Below, piece after piece: positions 9,901 to 17,464 of a DNA stretch of 64,000 nt. The position numbers and the translations under genes are program-made. The notes under the pieces are model-generated. The model saw only the letters and a program-made list of their open reading frames with translations, ran no database searches and was not told the DNA's origin. Within the stretch, counting starts at the first letter, position 1, and every line of letters starts with the position of its first letter. The DNA comes from Phosphoribacter sp037045055 (GTDB taxonomy: Bacteria > Actinomycetota > Actinomycetes > Actinomycetales > Dermatophilaceae). Location: assembly GCA_037045055.1 (NCBI GenBank), contig JBAOHJ010000002.1, positions 372,001 through 436,000 of the forward strand, given 5' to 3'.

Positions 9901-10819
9901 GGAGTGGGACACGGTGAGCTGGCGGATCGCGGCGTTGCGGGACAACCCCGAGTGCGCCGACGCCGAGCACGCGGCCGCCGGGGCCGACGACGACCCTGGG
10001 TTGCACGTGGCGCTGACCTTCGACCCGGGGGCGGGCCCGCCGGCGGTGCTGCGCACCCGGCCCGCGGTGGCGGTGCTGCGCGAGCAGGGCGTCAACAGCC
10101 ACGTCGAGACCAGCTATGCCCTGCACCGGGCCGGGTTCGACACGTTCGACGTGCACATGACCGACCTGCAGCGGGGCCTGACCCGGCTGGACGCCTACCA
10201 GGGGTTCGTCGCGTGCGGCGGGTTCTCCTACGGCGACACCCTCGGCGCGGGGGAGGGCTGGGCCCGGTCGGTGCTGTTCAACGCCACGCTGGCCGAGCAG
10301 TTCGACGAGTTCTTCCACCGTGGCGACACCTTCGCCCTGGGCATCTGCAACGGCTGCCAGATGATGGCGGCGCTGGCCGGGATGATCCCGGGGGCGCAGG
10401 CCTGGCCCCGCTTCACCCGCAACCGCAGCGAGCAGTTCGAGGCGCGCCTGTCGCTGGTCGAGGTGCTCGACAGCCCGTCGGTGTTCTTCCGGGGCATGGC
10501 CGGCAGTCGGCTGCCCATCGCGGTCGCGCACGGCGAGGGGTTCGCGGACTTCTCCCGCCAGGGCGACCCGGCCGCCGTGGTGCGCGCCATGCGGTTCGTC
10601 GACAACCAGGGGCGGCCCACCGAGGCCTACCCGGCCAACCCCAACGGCAGCCCGCAGGGGCTCACCGCGGTGACCACCCCGGACGGCCGGTTCACCGCGC
10701 TGATGCCCCACCCGGAGCGGGTGCTGCGCAACGTCCAGATGAGCTGGACCAGCGGCGAGGTGTCGCAGCCGAGCCCCTGGCTGCGGATGTTCCGCAACGC
10801 CCGGGCCCACGTCGGCTGA
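6914..10819 (+). CDS. purL: Phosphoribosylformylglycinamidine synthase, large single-chain form
   Basis: 1301 residues, the one-chain FGAM synthase. It has an N-terminal PurS-like region, an AIRS-type synthetase core (FAQANSEHCRHKIF near residue 225; KVETHNHPTAISP) and a fused C-terminal class I glutamine amidotransferase from about residue 1053 (VLREQGVN; nucleophile Cys in GICNGCQM near 1143; MPHPER near 1265). It converts FGAR to FGAM with glutamine and ATP. Most actinobacteria use separate PurS, PurQ and small PurL; this long form is the one known in enterobacteria and eukaryotes. GAGGAG lies 9 nt before the ATG. It follows purC after 44 nt. Confidence 0.97.
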   Translation: MGQAPPLVLTTVEGGRALSPFRAGALLRRLRAVAPDLAGVSARFVHWVASDGPLDPSTHATLLRLLDYGEPYAASPDQAGGAGSDTVLVVAPRLGTVSPWASKATDIVHNCGVPIRRVERVTEYHLAGPALDPGRRAACAALLHDRMTESVLPERAAAAALFDERDPAQLEHVEVLTRGRGALVEADAAYGLALSADEIDYLVEAFAGLGRNPTDVELMMFAQANSEHCRHKIFNAGFVVDGQVQPESLFGMIRHTETAHPGGTVVAYRDNASVMLGGPVRRWVPDGYTAAPRYTARDELVHVLMKVETHNHPTAISPFPGAATGAGGEIRDEGATGRGSRPKAGLTGFAVSHLDLPGGPEPWERSPYGRPDHLASPLRIMLDGPVGAASFNNEFGRPGLGGFFRVYEQTVAGVRRGYHKPIMSAGGVGTIGAEQTAKVAFPPGTLLVHLGGPGMRIGMGGGAASSLASGANLAQLDFDSVQRGNPEIQRRAQEVVDRCWALGADNPILAIHDVGAGGLSNAFPELVDGAGLGARIDLRAIPLEESGLAPKEIWSNESQERYVLAVAPGSVDRLAEMCRRERCPYAVVGTASADGQLVLTDGPRGQRCIDMPMEVLLGKPPRMVRDVTRLRRGEPELDLRGVDVAGLAMDVLRHPTVGSKRFLVTIGDRTVGGLSHRDQMVGPWQVPVSDVAVTLADFEGFAGEAMATGERMPLAGVDAPASGRMAVGEALTNLLAAPVALEKVKLSCNWMAACGEPGEDAALYDTVHAVAMQLCPALGIGVPVGKDSLSMRTTWEQDGEPKQVTAPVSLVVTAFAALDDVRGTLTPVLRGGGSALLLVDLAAGAGRLGGSVLAQVLGSFGGAVPDLDDPARLVDLAGALTALRSAGLLLAYHDRSDGGLWATMCEMAFAGARGVTLDLPASDTDTDAVCRALFAEELGVLVEVADADVEQALATLAAYRLGDRSRVVGRTTDGRDVQVRAGGRTLLRRGIRELQQEWDTVSWRIAALRDNPECADAEHAAAGADDDPGLHVALTFDPGAGPPAVLRTRPAVAVLREQGVNSHVETSYALHRAGFDTFDVHMTDLQRGLTRLDAYQGFVACGGFSYGDTLGAGEGWARSVLFNATLAEQFDEFFHRGDTFALGICNGCQMMAALAGMIPGAQAWPRFTRNRSEQFEARLSLVEVLDSPSVFFRGMAGSRLPIAVAHGEGFADFSRQGDPAAVVRAMRFVDNQGRPTEAYPANPNGSPQGLTAVTTPDGRFTALMPHPERVLRNVQMSWTSGEVSQPSPWLRMFRNARAHVG

Positions 10820-10829
10820 CCCGGCGGGG

Positions 10830-11636
10830 TCACCGCACGCGCCAGCGGCCCGGGTCCGGCGGGATCGGTGTGGGCTGACCCACGGCGAACGGCCGGGCCC
10901 CGGCCACGAGCCGGTCCAGGGCGGCACCGGAGCGGATCCCGGTGGGGGGCGCGGTGCTGGCCACCGCGCGGTGCAGGGCGGGCAGGTCCAGGCTGCGGCG
11001 GCCGGCGGTCAGCACGACATTGCCGAACCGCCGGCCCTTGAGCACGTCGTGGGTCGCCATGAGCGCCAGCTGGGCGAACCGGCCGGTCGCGACGACCGTC
11101 GCGACGAAGCGGGCCACATGCCGCAGCCCGGGCTCGTCGGCCAGGTTGACCGCCAGGACCCCGTCGGGGCGCAGCACCCGCGCGACGTCCAGCAGGTATG
11201 CCGCCCCGGTCAGCTCCCCGGGCAGCCGCCCACCGGCATACGCGTCGAGGACGAGCGCGTCGGCGCTGGCGGTCGCCAGCCCCGCCGTGCCGACGCGCCC
11301 GTCGACGGACCGGACCCGAATGCGGTGCCCCCGCGGCAGGGGCAGGCGCCGGCGGACCGCCGCGGTGAGGTCGGCGTCCGGCTCCAGGACGATCTGCGGC
11401 GAGCCGGGGCGGGTGTGCTCGAGGTACCGCGGCAGGGTCAGCCCGCCGCCGCCGACGTGCGTGACGGCCAGCCGGCCCGGCCGCAGGGTGTCCAGGACGA
11501 GGGCGAGCTGGTGGACGTACTCGAAGGCCAGCAGGCCGGGGTCGGCGGGATCCACGTAGGACTGCGGGTGCCCGTCGAGGACCACGGTGACCCCACCGCG
11601 CTCGTCGACCGCGAAGCCGACCCGGGCCTCGGTCAC
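10830..11636 (-). CDS. Spermidine synthase-like SAM-binding protein
   Basis: 268 residues. The order VDPADPGLLAFEYVHQLALVL, then VTHVGGGGLTLPRYLE, VLEPDADL and LVLDAY is that of the spermidine synthase-like Rossmann fold: SAM loop GGGG, acidic ribose-binding residue, and a catalytic-region Asp. Actinobacterial members of this group often lack polyamine synthase activity, so the substrate is open. The gene runs convergent to purL, ending 10 nt after it. The GTG start at 11636 is 4 nt from the stop of the DUF3592 gene, which suggests one transcript. Confidence 0.75.
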   Translation of the reverse strand: MTEARVGFAVDERGGVTVVLDGHPQSYVDPADPGLLAFEYVHQLALVLDTLRPGRLAVTHVGGGGLTLPRYLEHTRPGSPQIVLEPDADLTAAVRRRLPLPRGHRIRVRSVDGRVGTAGLATASADALVLDAYAGGRLPGELTGAAYLLDVARVLRPDGVLAVNLADEPGLRHVARFVATVVATGRFAQLALMATHDVLKGRRFGNVVLTAGRRSLDLPALHRAVASTAPPTGIRSGAALDRLVAGARPFAVGQPTPIPPDPGRWRVR

Positions 11637-11640
11637 CCGC

Positions 11641-12060
11641 TCAGGCCGGGGGGGAGAACGCGAGCAGGGCCGACCCGACGAAGGTGAGGATCGCGACGAC
11701 GACGAGGAACCACCCGACCACCTGATAGGGCTGTCCGCGCTCGGCCCGCTGGGCGAGCATGATCCGGTCCGGGTCGCCGGGGTCGAGCAGGACCTCGACC
11801 GGGGTGCCCGGCTCCCAGACGCCGCCGCGGGAGCCGCTCGGGGCGATCCGCTCGGTCCCGTCGGGACCGGCATACCGCACGTGCGGGTGACGGACGATGA
11901 CCCCGTCGGTGCGCCCGTCCCGCTCGACGATCGTGCCGGCAGCGCGGTCCCACCCGGCGGCGGCCCGGTTGCGGGACGCGCCCAGGCGGATCATCCACCA
12001 GCCCAGGAGCAGCCAGACCAGGCCGATCGCGGCCCCGGTGACGGCGCCGGCGTCGTTCAC
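11641..12060 (-). CDS. DUF3592-like membrane protein
   Basis: 139 residues. A membrane segment near residues 6-20 (VTGAAIGLVWLLLGWWMI), a soluble central part with RAAGTIVERDG and HPHVRYAGPDG (the TGxVV...P.V.Y pattern of DUF3592), then a second membrane segment (VVGWFLVVVAILTFVGSALL) near the C-terminus. Function unknown. No strong ribosome binding site is seen before the chosen GTG at 12060, so the start is uncertain. It is followed by the spermidine synthase-like gene with a 4-nt gap. Confidence 0.65.
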   Translation of the reverse strand: MNDAGAVTGAAIGLVWLLLGWWMIRLGASRNRAAAGWDRAAGTIVERDGRTDGVIVRHPHVRYAGPDGTERIAPSGSRGGVWEPGTPVEVLLDPGDPDRIMLAQRAERGQPYQVVGWFLVVVAILTFVGSALLAFSPPA

Positions 12061-12198
12061 GGCACCGCGGTCGCGCCGCCGGCCCGTCGCGGCGGCGCGC
12101 CGGGGACGGCCGGCCGGTGCACCCGGTGCGGCCCGGGGGTCCTCGTGGCTGCCATGTGCCCATCCTGCCCCGGTCGGTCGCGGTGGCACGATGAGGGG

Positions 12199-12576
12199 GT
12201 GGCCGCACACCGGATCGCCCGCGCCGAGGGGCTGGACGCCCTGGCGGTATGCCGCGCGCACGGCGTCGACGCGGCCCCCCGCACGGCCCTCGCGACCGCG
12301 GTGCGGTTCACGCTGCACGAGCTCGCCGAGGCGGCGCCCGGGCGGTCCCTGGAGGTCCGGGTGCCGCCGTTCGCGGCGGTGCAGTGCCTGCCCGGGCCGT
12401 CCCACCGGCGGGGCACTCCGCCGTCCGTGGTGGAGACCGACCCGGCCACGTGGGTGCGGTTGGCCCTGGGCGAGCTGACCTGGGCCGAGGCGGTGGCGGC
12501 CGGATCGGTGGTGGCCTCCGGGCAGCGTGCCGACCTCGGTGGCCTCCTGCCGCTGGGGCTGGCCCCACCCCGCTGA
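12199..12576 (+). CDS. Sterol carrier family (SCP-like) protein
   Basis: 125 residues, with an SCP2-like pattern: LEVRVPPFAAVQCLPGP, TDPATWVRLALGELTWAEAVAAGSVVASGQRADL. The equivalent small gene sits directly upstream of purF in mycobacteria, and here it also precedes purF, which supports the assignment. The ligand is unknown. GTG start at 12199; the upstream ATG at 12191 is out of frame. Confidence 0.72.
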   Translation: MAAHRIARAEGLDALAVCRAHGVDAAPRTALATAVRFTLHELAEAAPGRSLEVRVPPFAAVQCLPGPSHRRGTPPSVVETDPATWVRLALGELTWAEAVAAGSVVASGQRADLGGLLPLGLAPPR

Positions 12577-12590
12577 CCTACCCTGGTCGG

Positions 12591-12803
12591 GTGAGCCGCC
12601 CGCGTCGATCCCCGAGGTACAGCCGTTTCCTGGTCACCGGTGCCCTGCTGGGGTTCGTCGCCGGGGCGCTGGTGGCCTACCTCGGCCACCAGGTCCCCAA
12701 CTACGGTGCCGGAGCGCAGCTGGGCTACTTCGGCGGCATCGGCGCCGGGCTCGGGGCGTTGGCCGCCGGCGTGGTCGCCGCCCTGCTCGACCGCGACCCC
12801 TGA
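12591..12803 (+). CDS. Small two-helix membrane protein
   Basis: 70 residues. A basic N-terminus (SRPRRSPRYSR) is followed by two hydrophobic helices (FLVTGALLGFVAGALVAYLG and a Gly/Ala-rich GGIGAGLGALAAGVVAALL). It lies 14 nt after the SCP-like gene and 23 nt before purF, so it is probably cotranscribed. Small proteins of this kind recur before purF in actinobacteria; no function is known to me. The GTG start at 12591 is the only one that gives a sensible N-terminus. Confidence 0.6.
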   Translation: MSRPRRSPRYSRFLVTGALLGFVAGALVAYLGHQVPNYGAGAQLGYFGGIGAGLGALAAGVVAALLDRDP

Positions 12804-12826
12804 TCGGCTGTGCGAGACTGTCGCGC

Positions 12827-14407
12827 GTGGCACGCGGCGACGGTCGGCTGACCCACGACCTGCTCCCCGGCGAGCACGGCCCGCAGGACGCCTGTGGGGT
12901 CTTCGGGGTCTGGGCGCCCGGTGAGGACGTCGCCAAGCTCACCTACTTCGGGCTCTACGCCCTGCAGCACCGCGGCCAGGAGTCCGCCGGGATCGCCACC
13001 GGCGACGGCTCGAAGGTGCTGGTCTACAAGGACATGGGGCTGGTCAGCCAGGTGTTCGACGAGACCGCGCTGTCCGCCCTGGCCGGCCATGTCGCGGTCG
13101 GCCACTGTCGGTACTCCACCACCGGCGGGTCGACGTGGGAGAACGCCCAACCCACGCTCGGCGGCACCGACACGACGACGGTGGCGCTGGCCCACAATGG
13201 CAACCTCATCAACACCGCCGAGCTGTTCGACCGGCTCGCCGAGCGCCACGGGGGCCTGGGTCGGCACCCGGGCGAGCTCGGGCGGGGCAACACCACCGAC
13301 ACCGCGCTGGTCACGGCGATGCTCTCCGATCCCGACCGCACCCTCGAGGCGTCGGCGTTGCAGGTCCTGCCGCACCTGCACGGGGCCTTCTGTTTCGTGT
13401 TCATGGACGAGCACACCCTGTATGCCGCCCGCGACCGGCACGGCATCCGGCCGCTGGCGCTCGGGCGTCTGGACCGGGGCTGGGTGGTGGCCTCGGAGAC
13501 CGCGGCGCTGCAGACCGTCGGTGCCGCGGTGATCCGCGAGATCGAGCCCGGTGAGCTGCTGTGCATCGACGAGCAGGGGCTGCGCTCGCACCGGTTCGCC
13601 GCGGCGAAGCCCAAGGGCTGCGTCTTCGAGTACGTCTACCTCGCCCGGCCGGACGCGGTGATCGCCGACCGGGTGGTGCACGAGTCGCGGGTGGCCATGG
13701 GAGCCCGGCTGGCTCGGGAGCACCCGGCCGTGGCCGACCTGGTCATCGGGGTGCCGGAGTCGGGGGTGCCGGCGGCGGTCGGCTTCGCCCAGGAGTCGGG
13801 CATCCCGTTCGGGCACGGGTTCGTCAAGAACGCCTACGTGGGCCGGACGTTCATCCAACCCTCGCAGACCCTGCGTCAGCTGGGCATCCGGCTCAAGCTC
13901 AACCCGCTGGCCCACACCATCCGCGGCAAGCGGCTGGTCGTCGTCGACGACTCCATAGTCCGGGGCAACACCCAGCGCGCCCAGGTGCGCATGCTGCGCG
14001 AGGCCGGCGCTGCCGAGGTCCATGTGCGCATCTCCAGCCCGCCGGTGGTGTGGCCGTGCTTTTACGGCATCGACTTCGCCACCCGCGCCGAGCTCATCGC
14101 CACCGGCCTGGGCGTCGAGGAGGTCCGCGCGTCGATCGGCGCGGACTCGCTGGGATACATCTCCCTGGACGGCATGGTCGAGGCCACCGGCCAGCCGCCC
14201 GGCCAGCTGTGCGCCGCGTGCTTCACCGGCGACTACCCGGTGGCGCTGCCCGAGGACGGCCGGGTCGGCAAGCACCTGCTGGAGACCCTGCCCATGGACC
14301 TGTCCCATGTGCGCCGGGACGTCGACCCGGAGCCGGAGCGTCTGGACGCCGAGGGGGTGTCCTTCGGGATGCCGGGCGGGGCCGAGAACGCGCTCCTGCT
14401 GCCCTGA
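12827..14407 (+). CDS. purF: Amidophosphoribosyltransferase
   Basis: 526 residues. Makes phosphoribosylamine from PRPP and glutamine, the first committed purine step. The N-terminal Ntn glutaminase nucleophile is the Cys of DACGVFG (residue 23), exposed after propeptide removal. LQHRGQESAGIA and the NTTDTAL loop follow. The PRPP loop VVVDDSIVRGNT is near residue 371. Cysteines at CVFEYVY, WPCFYG and LCAACF fit the [4Fe-4S] type known from Bacillus. The GTG start at 12827 gives MARGDGRLTHDLLPGEHGPQD. purM follows after 23 nt. Confidence 0.97.
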   Translation: MARGDGRLTHDLLPGEHGPQDACGVFGVWAPGEDVAKLTYFGLYALQHRGQESAGIATGDGSKVLVYKDMGLVSQVFDETALSALAGHVAVGHCRYSTTGGSTWENAQPTLGGTDTTTVALAHNGNLINTAELFDRLAERHGGLGRHPGELGRGNTTDTALVTAMLSDPDRTLEASALQVLPHLHGAFCFVFMDEHTLYAARDRHGIRPLALGRLDRGWVVASETAALQTVGAAVIREIEPGELLCIDEQGLRSHRFAAAKPKGCVFEYVYLARPDAVIADRVVHESRVAMGARLAREHPAVADLVIGVPESGVPAAVGFAQESGIPFGHGFVKNAYVGRTFIQPSQTLRQLGIRLKLNPLAHTIRGKRLVVVDDSIVRGNTQRAQVRMLREAGAAEVHVRISSPPVVWPCFYGIDFATRAELIATGLGVEEVRASIGADSLGYISLDGMVEATGQPPGQLCAACFTGDYPVALPEDGRVGKHLLETLPMDLSHVRRDVDPEPERLDAEGVSFGMPGGAENALLLP

Positions 14408-14430
14408 CCCTCCGGTCTAGGCTGACCTGC

Positions 14431-15549
14431 GTGACCGAGCCCATCACGTATGCCGCCGCGGGCGTCGACGTCGAGGCCGGCGACCGGGCCGTCGAGCTGA
14501 TGAAGGCCTCGATCGTCCGGGCCGGTCGAGCGGAGGTGCTCGGGGGTGTCGGGGGGTTCGCGGGGTTGTTCGACGCCGCCGCCCTGACCCGGATGGCCCG
14601 CCCGGTGCTCGCCACGAGCACCGACGGCGTCGGCACGAAGGTCGCGATCGCCCAGGCGCTGGACCGGCACGACACGGTCGGTTTCGACCTGGTCGGCATG
14701 GTCGTCGACGACATCGTGGTGTGCGGCGCGGAGCCGCTGTTCATGACCGACTACATCGCCACCGGGACGGTGGTGCCCGAGCGGGTGGCGGCCATCGTGT
14801 CCGGCATCGCCGCGGCCTGTGCGCAGGCCGGGGTGGCGCTGATCGGGGGCGAGACCGCCGAGCACCCGGGTCTGCTCGGTCCGCAGGAGTACGACCTGGC
14901 CGGGGCGGCCACCGGCGTGGTCGAGCACGACGCGCTGCTGGGGCCCCGCCGGGTCCGTGCCGGGGACGTGGTCCTTGCCCTGGCCTCCAGCGGGCTGCAC
15001 GCCAACGGCTACTCCCTGGTGCGCCACGTCGTCGCCGCCGCGGGGTGGGCGCTGGACCGGCACGTCGAGCAGTTCGGGCGCACCCTCGGCGAGGAGCTGC
15101 TGGAACCCACCCGGGTCTACGCCGCCGACCTGTTGGCCCTGGTGCGCACCCCCGGGGTCGACGTGCACGCCCTGAGCCACGTCACCGGTGGCGGGCTCGC
15201 GGCCAACCTCGCCCGGGTCCTGCCCCCTGGTCTGGTGGCCCGCGTCGACCGGGCCCGGTGGACCCCCCCGCCCGTGTTCACGGTGATCGGGCAGCTGGGT
15301 CGGGTGCCCAGGGCCGACCTCGAGCGCACCCTCAACATGGGCATCGGGTTCGTCGTGGTGCTGCCCCCCGAGTCGGTGGACGCGGCGACGGCGGTATGCC
15401 GTGCCCGCGGTCTGCCCGCGTGGCCGGTCGGCGAGGTCGCCCGACAGGGTGCCGACACAGTGGACCCGCGCTATGACCTCACCCGCGGCGCCAAGGGAGT
15501 GGACGGGGGAGCCGTCCAGGTCGTCGGTGAGCACCCGCCGGGCTCGTGA
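14431..15549 (+). CDS. purM: Phosphoribosylformylglycinamidine cyclo-ligase
   Basis: 372 residues, AIR synthetase. Converts FGAM to AIR with ATP. Motifs seen: TYAAAGVDVEAGD at the start, STDGVGTKVAIA, DLVGMVVDDIVVCGAEPLFMTDYIA, LIGGETAEHPG and ALASSGLHANGYSLVR. The GTG start at 14431 lies 23 nt after purF. The purF-purM order matches most actinobacteria. Confidence 0.97.
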   Translation: MTEPITYAAAGVDVEAGDRAVELMKASIVRAGRAEVLGGVGGFAGLFDAAALTRMARPVLATSTDGVGTKVAIAQALDRHDTVGFDLVGMVVDDIVVCGAEPLFMTDYIATGTVVPERVAAIVSGIAAACAQAGVALIGGETAEHPGLLGPQEYDLAGAATGVVEHDALLGPRRVRAGDVVLALASSGLHANGYSLVRHVVAAAGWALDRHVEQFGRTLGEELLEPTRVYAADLLALVRTPGVDVHALSHVTGGGLAANLARVLPPGLVARVDRARWTPPPVFTVIGQLGRVPRADLERTLNMGIGFVVVLPPESVDAATAVCRARGLPAWPVGEVARQGADTVDPRYDLTRGAKGVDGGAVQVVGEHPPGS

Positions 15550-15637
15550 GGGCGCGGCATACCGACTGCCCGGTGCGCGTCGCGCCCGGGGTCGCGTCCG
15601 CTGGACGCATGAGGCCTCGTGATCGGTGGGTCAGCAC

Positions 15638-15826
15638 TCAGTGCTGGCCGGCCGCCCACTTTCCGTAGTCGTCGTCGTCCTGCGCCTCGTCGGCCTCGTC
15701 GGCCGGCTCGTACCGGGAAGACGTGTGCAGTTCTCGCTCAAGCGCGTTGAGGTCGGTGTCGGGAGAGAAGTACTTCAGCTCCCGAGCGACCTTGGTCTGC
15801 TTGGCCTTTGCTCGGCCGCGCCCCAT
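15638..15826 (-). CDS. DUF3073 family small protein
   Basis: 62 residues: a basic N-terminus (MGRGRAKAKQTKVARELKY), then FSPDTDLNALERELH and an acidic tail (EADEAQDDDDYGKW). This is DUF3073, found next to purM throughout actinobacteria, facing it as here. GAGGGGGT lies 8 nt before the ATG. Role unknown. The 15550-15637 gap to purM holds a CGGCATAC copy. Confidence 0.88.
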   Translation of the reverse strand: MGRGRAKAKQTKVARELKYFSPDTDLNALERELHTSSRYEPADEADEAQDDDDYGKWAAGQH

Positions 15827-16155
15827 GGCGTGACCCCCTCATGCGTCTGCCGGGACGGCATCGACCAAACCCGCCGGTCACGTCTGTCGTGAGCCCGACG
15901 GGCCGTTGCGGAGCGGCCCCGGGGAATGTGTGTGTGTCGTGGGGACCACGCTACCCGACGTTGACCCTGTCGTCGGACGCTCCGGGCGCATCGACGAGCG
16001 GCGGCGCGACCGTCCGGGCCGGTGGTGGACCCCCGGGACAATCTTGGAAAATGACCCGGCTGCGTGGAAACCATGCGAGAGTGGTCGACGTAGTCGAGTC
16101 GGCGCCCGACGCGGGTGGACGCCGGACTCTGGGGAGTTCATCGATCGGAGCGCAC
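15827..16155. other. Intergenic region between DUF3073 and bldC
   Basis: 329 bp between divergent genes, so both promoters must lie here. I see no convincing -35/-10 pair. There is a run of alternating GT (gtgtgtgtcg near 15928) and no GTATGCCG motif. No RNA gene recognised. Confidence 0.4.
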
Positions 16156-16341
16156 ATGTCTGCACCTCAACACGAGACAGACAAGCTGCTCACTCCAGGC
16201 GAGGTCGCGGCGCTCTTCCGGGTCGATCCCAAGACGGTGACCAGGTGGGCCAAGGCCGGCAAGTTGACGGCCATCCGGACCCTGGGCGGGCATCGTCGGT
16301 ATCGCACCTCGGAAGTGCGCCGCCTCCTCGGGGGGGAGTAG
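16156..16341 (+). CDS. bldC: BldC-family MerR-like transcription factor
   Basis: 61 residues. LLTPGEVAALFRVDPKTVTRWAKAG is a MerR-type winged helix followed by KLTAIRTLGGHRRYR, almost identical to Streptomyces BldC, which binds tandem direct repeats and delays sporulation genes. It lacks the effector domain of true MerR proteins, as BldC does. In non-sporulating actinomycetes its targets are unknown. ATG at 16156. A strong terminator follows at 16359. Confidence 0.92.
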   Translation: MSAPQHETDKLLTPGEVAALFRVDPKTVTRWAKAGKLTAIRTLGGHRRYRTSEVRRLLGGE

Positions 16342-16358
16342 GTCTCGAAGCGGGGGCT

Positions 16359-16386
16359 GGGGGCCGGGCGCTGTTGCCCGGCCCCC
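16359..16386 (+). terminator. Strong hairpin terminator after bldC
   Basis: GGGGGCCGGGC (16359-16369) pairs perfectly with GCCCGGCCCCC (16376-16386) around a 6-nt loop, 18 nt after the bldC stop. There is only a TT after the stem, as usual for GC-rich actinobacterial terminators. It also lies just beyond the stop of the convergent pspC gene and may serve both. Confidence 0.85.
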
Positions 16387-16410
16387 TTGCCATGCCGCGC
16401 GGTGGTCGGC

Positions 16411-16698
16411 TCAGCCGACCCGGTCCTGGGGGCCGGGCGGGTATGCCGCGCCGGAGCCGACGTCGACGGTGTGGGTGGCGACCGGCGCCGGGCTCTCGGG
16501 CATGAGCACCCACAGCAGCGGGTAGACCAACACCGGCGAGCCGGGCAGGGCCAGGCAGGCGACGACGAACAGCACCCGCACGAGCGTCGGGTCCCATCCG
16601 TAGCGGCGAGCCACGCCGATGCAGACCCCGGCGATGACCCGACCCTCCTTGGGGCGCACGAGTCCGTTGCTGGCCATGCGGGCGTGCAGGTCTTTCAT
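16411..16698 (-). CDS. PspC-domain membrane protein (first copy)
   Basis: 95 residues. A PspC domain: VRPKEGRVIAGVCIGVARRYGWDPTLVR then a membrane helix (VLFVVACLALPGSPVLVYPLLWVLMP) and a short Pro/Gly tail. PspC proteins sense envelope stress and partner with histidine kinases or Psp/Lia systems. AAGGA lies 7 nt before the ATG. The promoter region carries three 11-bp repeats shared with the second pspC gene (22781-23314), suggesting common control. Confidence 0.85.
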   Translation of the reverse strand: MKDLHARMASNGLVRPKEGRVIAGVCIGVARRYGWDPTLVRVLFVVACLALPGSPVLVYPLLWVLMPESPAPVATHTVDVGSGAAYPPGPQDRVG

Positions 16699-16790
16699 GA
16701 TGTGTCCTTCGATCCTTCGGTGGTGGACGCGGCGACGTCCGGGTGTCTTCATCGTCGGTCGGTGGACCGGTCGGGAGGTATCTGGTCGAG

Positions 16791-16820
16791 CACTGACCCG
16801 ACCCTGACCGGACCCTGAGG
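16791..16820 (-). promoter_or_regulatory. Three 11-bp tandem repeats upstream of pspC (first copy)
   Basis: On the minus strand the unit TCAGGGTCSGG recurs with an exact 11-bp period (TGA on the plus strand at 16794, 16805 and 16816; the outermost copy is degenerate). It lies about 95-120 bp upstream of the first pspC ATG. An 11-bp period puts all copies on one face of the helix, as for a cooperative regulator. The same array stands before the second pspC gene. Confidence 0.6.
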
Positions 16821-16897
16821 CCGGCTCGGGGGCCCCCGTCGGGTGGGTCGGCCCGCACCCGGCGGCCCCTGCGGGTGCGGTGGCTACCGTTGCGCCC

Positions 16898-17460
16898 ATG
16901 GACACGGCGCGGGCCGACCGTGACCTCATGTCGGTGCTGGCCGCCCTGCGCCAGGCCGGCGCGGGCGACGTGCTCGTCGTCGACGCCGGCGGCCAGGACC
17001 GGGCCGTGGCCGGAGAGCTGTTCGCCACCGAGGCGCAGCGGCGGGGGCTGGCCGGTCTGGTGCTGCAGGCCGCTGCGCGACAGCGCCTGGACCCGGCCGA
17101 GGCCATCGAGGCCCGCGAGAGGCGGCTGCAGGCCGGGATGTCGCGGGGCGGCGACTGGACCACCCCCCAGGGCGGGCTGTTCACCTGGGTGAGCTTCCCG
17201 CGGCGACGGGACGTCGCGGCCGTCCAGCGCGCGGTGCTGCTCCCCAGGCCAGGGTCATCGTCGTTCCCGTAGCGCCCTGCTTCGCCACCGACCCCGAGGC
17301 GCACCATGCCCGGATGAGCTTCTCGGGGGTCGCCGACGAGCGCCTCGCCGCGGGCGTCGAGGCGATGGGCCGGCTGCTGGGCCAGGCGCTCGCCTCAGCG
17401 CCGCAGGGATCCGACCACCCGCCGCAGTGGGCCGGCGCGGAATACCGGACATTAGGGTGG
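16898..17460 (+). pseudogene. Deletion chimera: RraA-like fragment joined to an aminotransferase C-terminus, frameshifted
   Basis: The first ~50 codons match the inside of RraA-like proteins (AGAGDVLVVDAGGQDRAVAGEL, RRGLAGLV), with the real N-terminus missing. From about 17065 the reading continues as the C-terminus of a PLP-dependent aminotransferase (WTTPQGGLFTWVSF). That then shifts frame near 17242-17245: one more C in CCCC would restore VLLPQARVIVVPVAPCF, and the rest (MSFSGVADERLAAGVEAMGRLL) continues in the next frame. So a deletion fused two gene remnants and a 1-bp loss followed. Not expected to make a working protein. Confidence 0.75.
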
Positions 17461-17464
17461 AGTC

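Noticed and set aside
6824..10927. A ~1,360-codon open frame antisense to purL
   Set aside because: It lies opposite purL, has low-complexity Arg/Gly/His/Ala-rich text and no recognisable domain. Such long shadows are expected in high-GC DNA.
15827..16155. A riboswitch or small RNA upstream of bldC
   Set aside because: No known riboswitch consensus, no stable terminator-like fold and no conserved box were visible.
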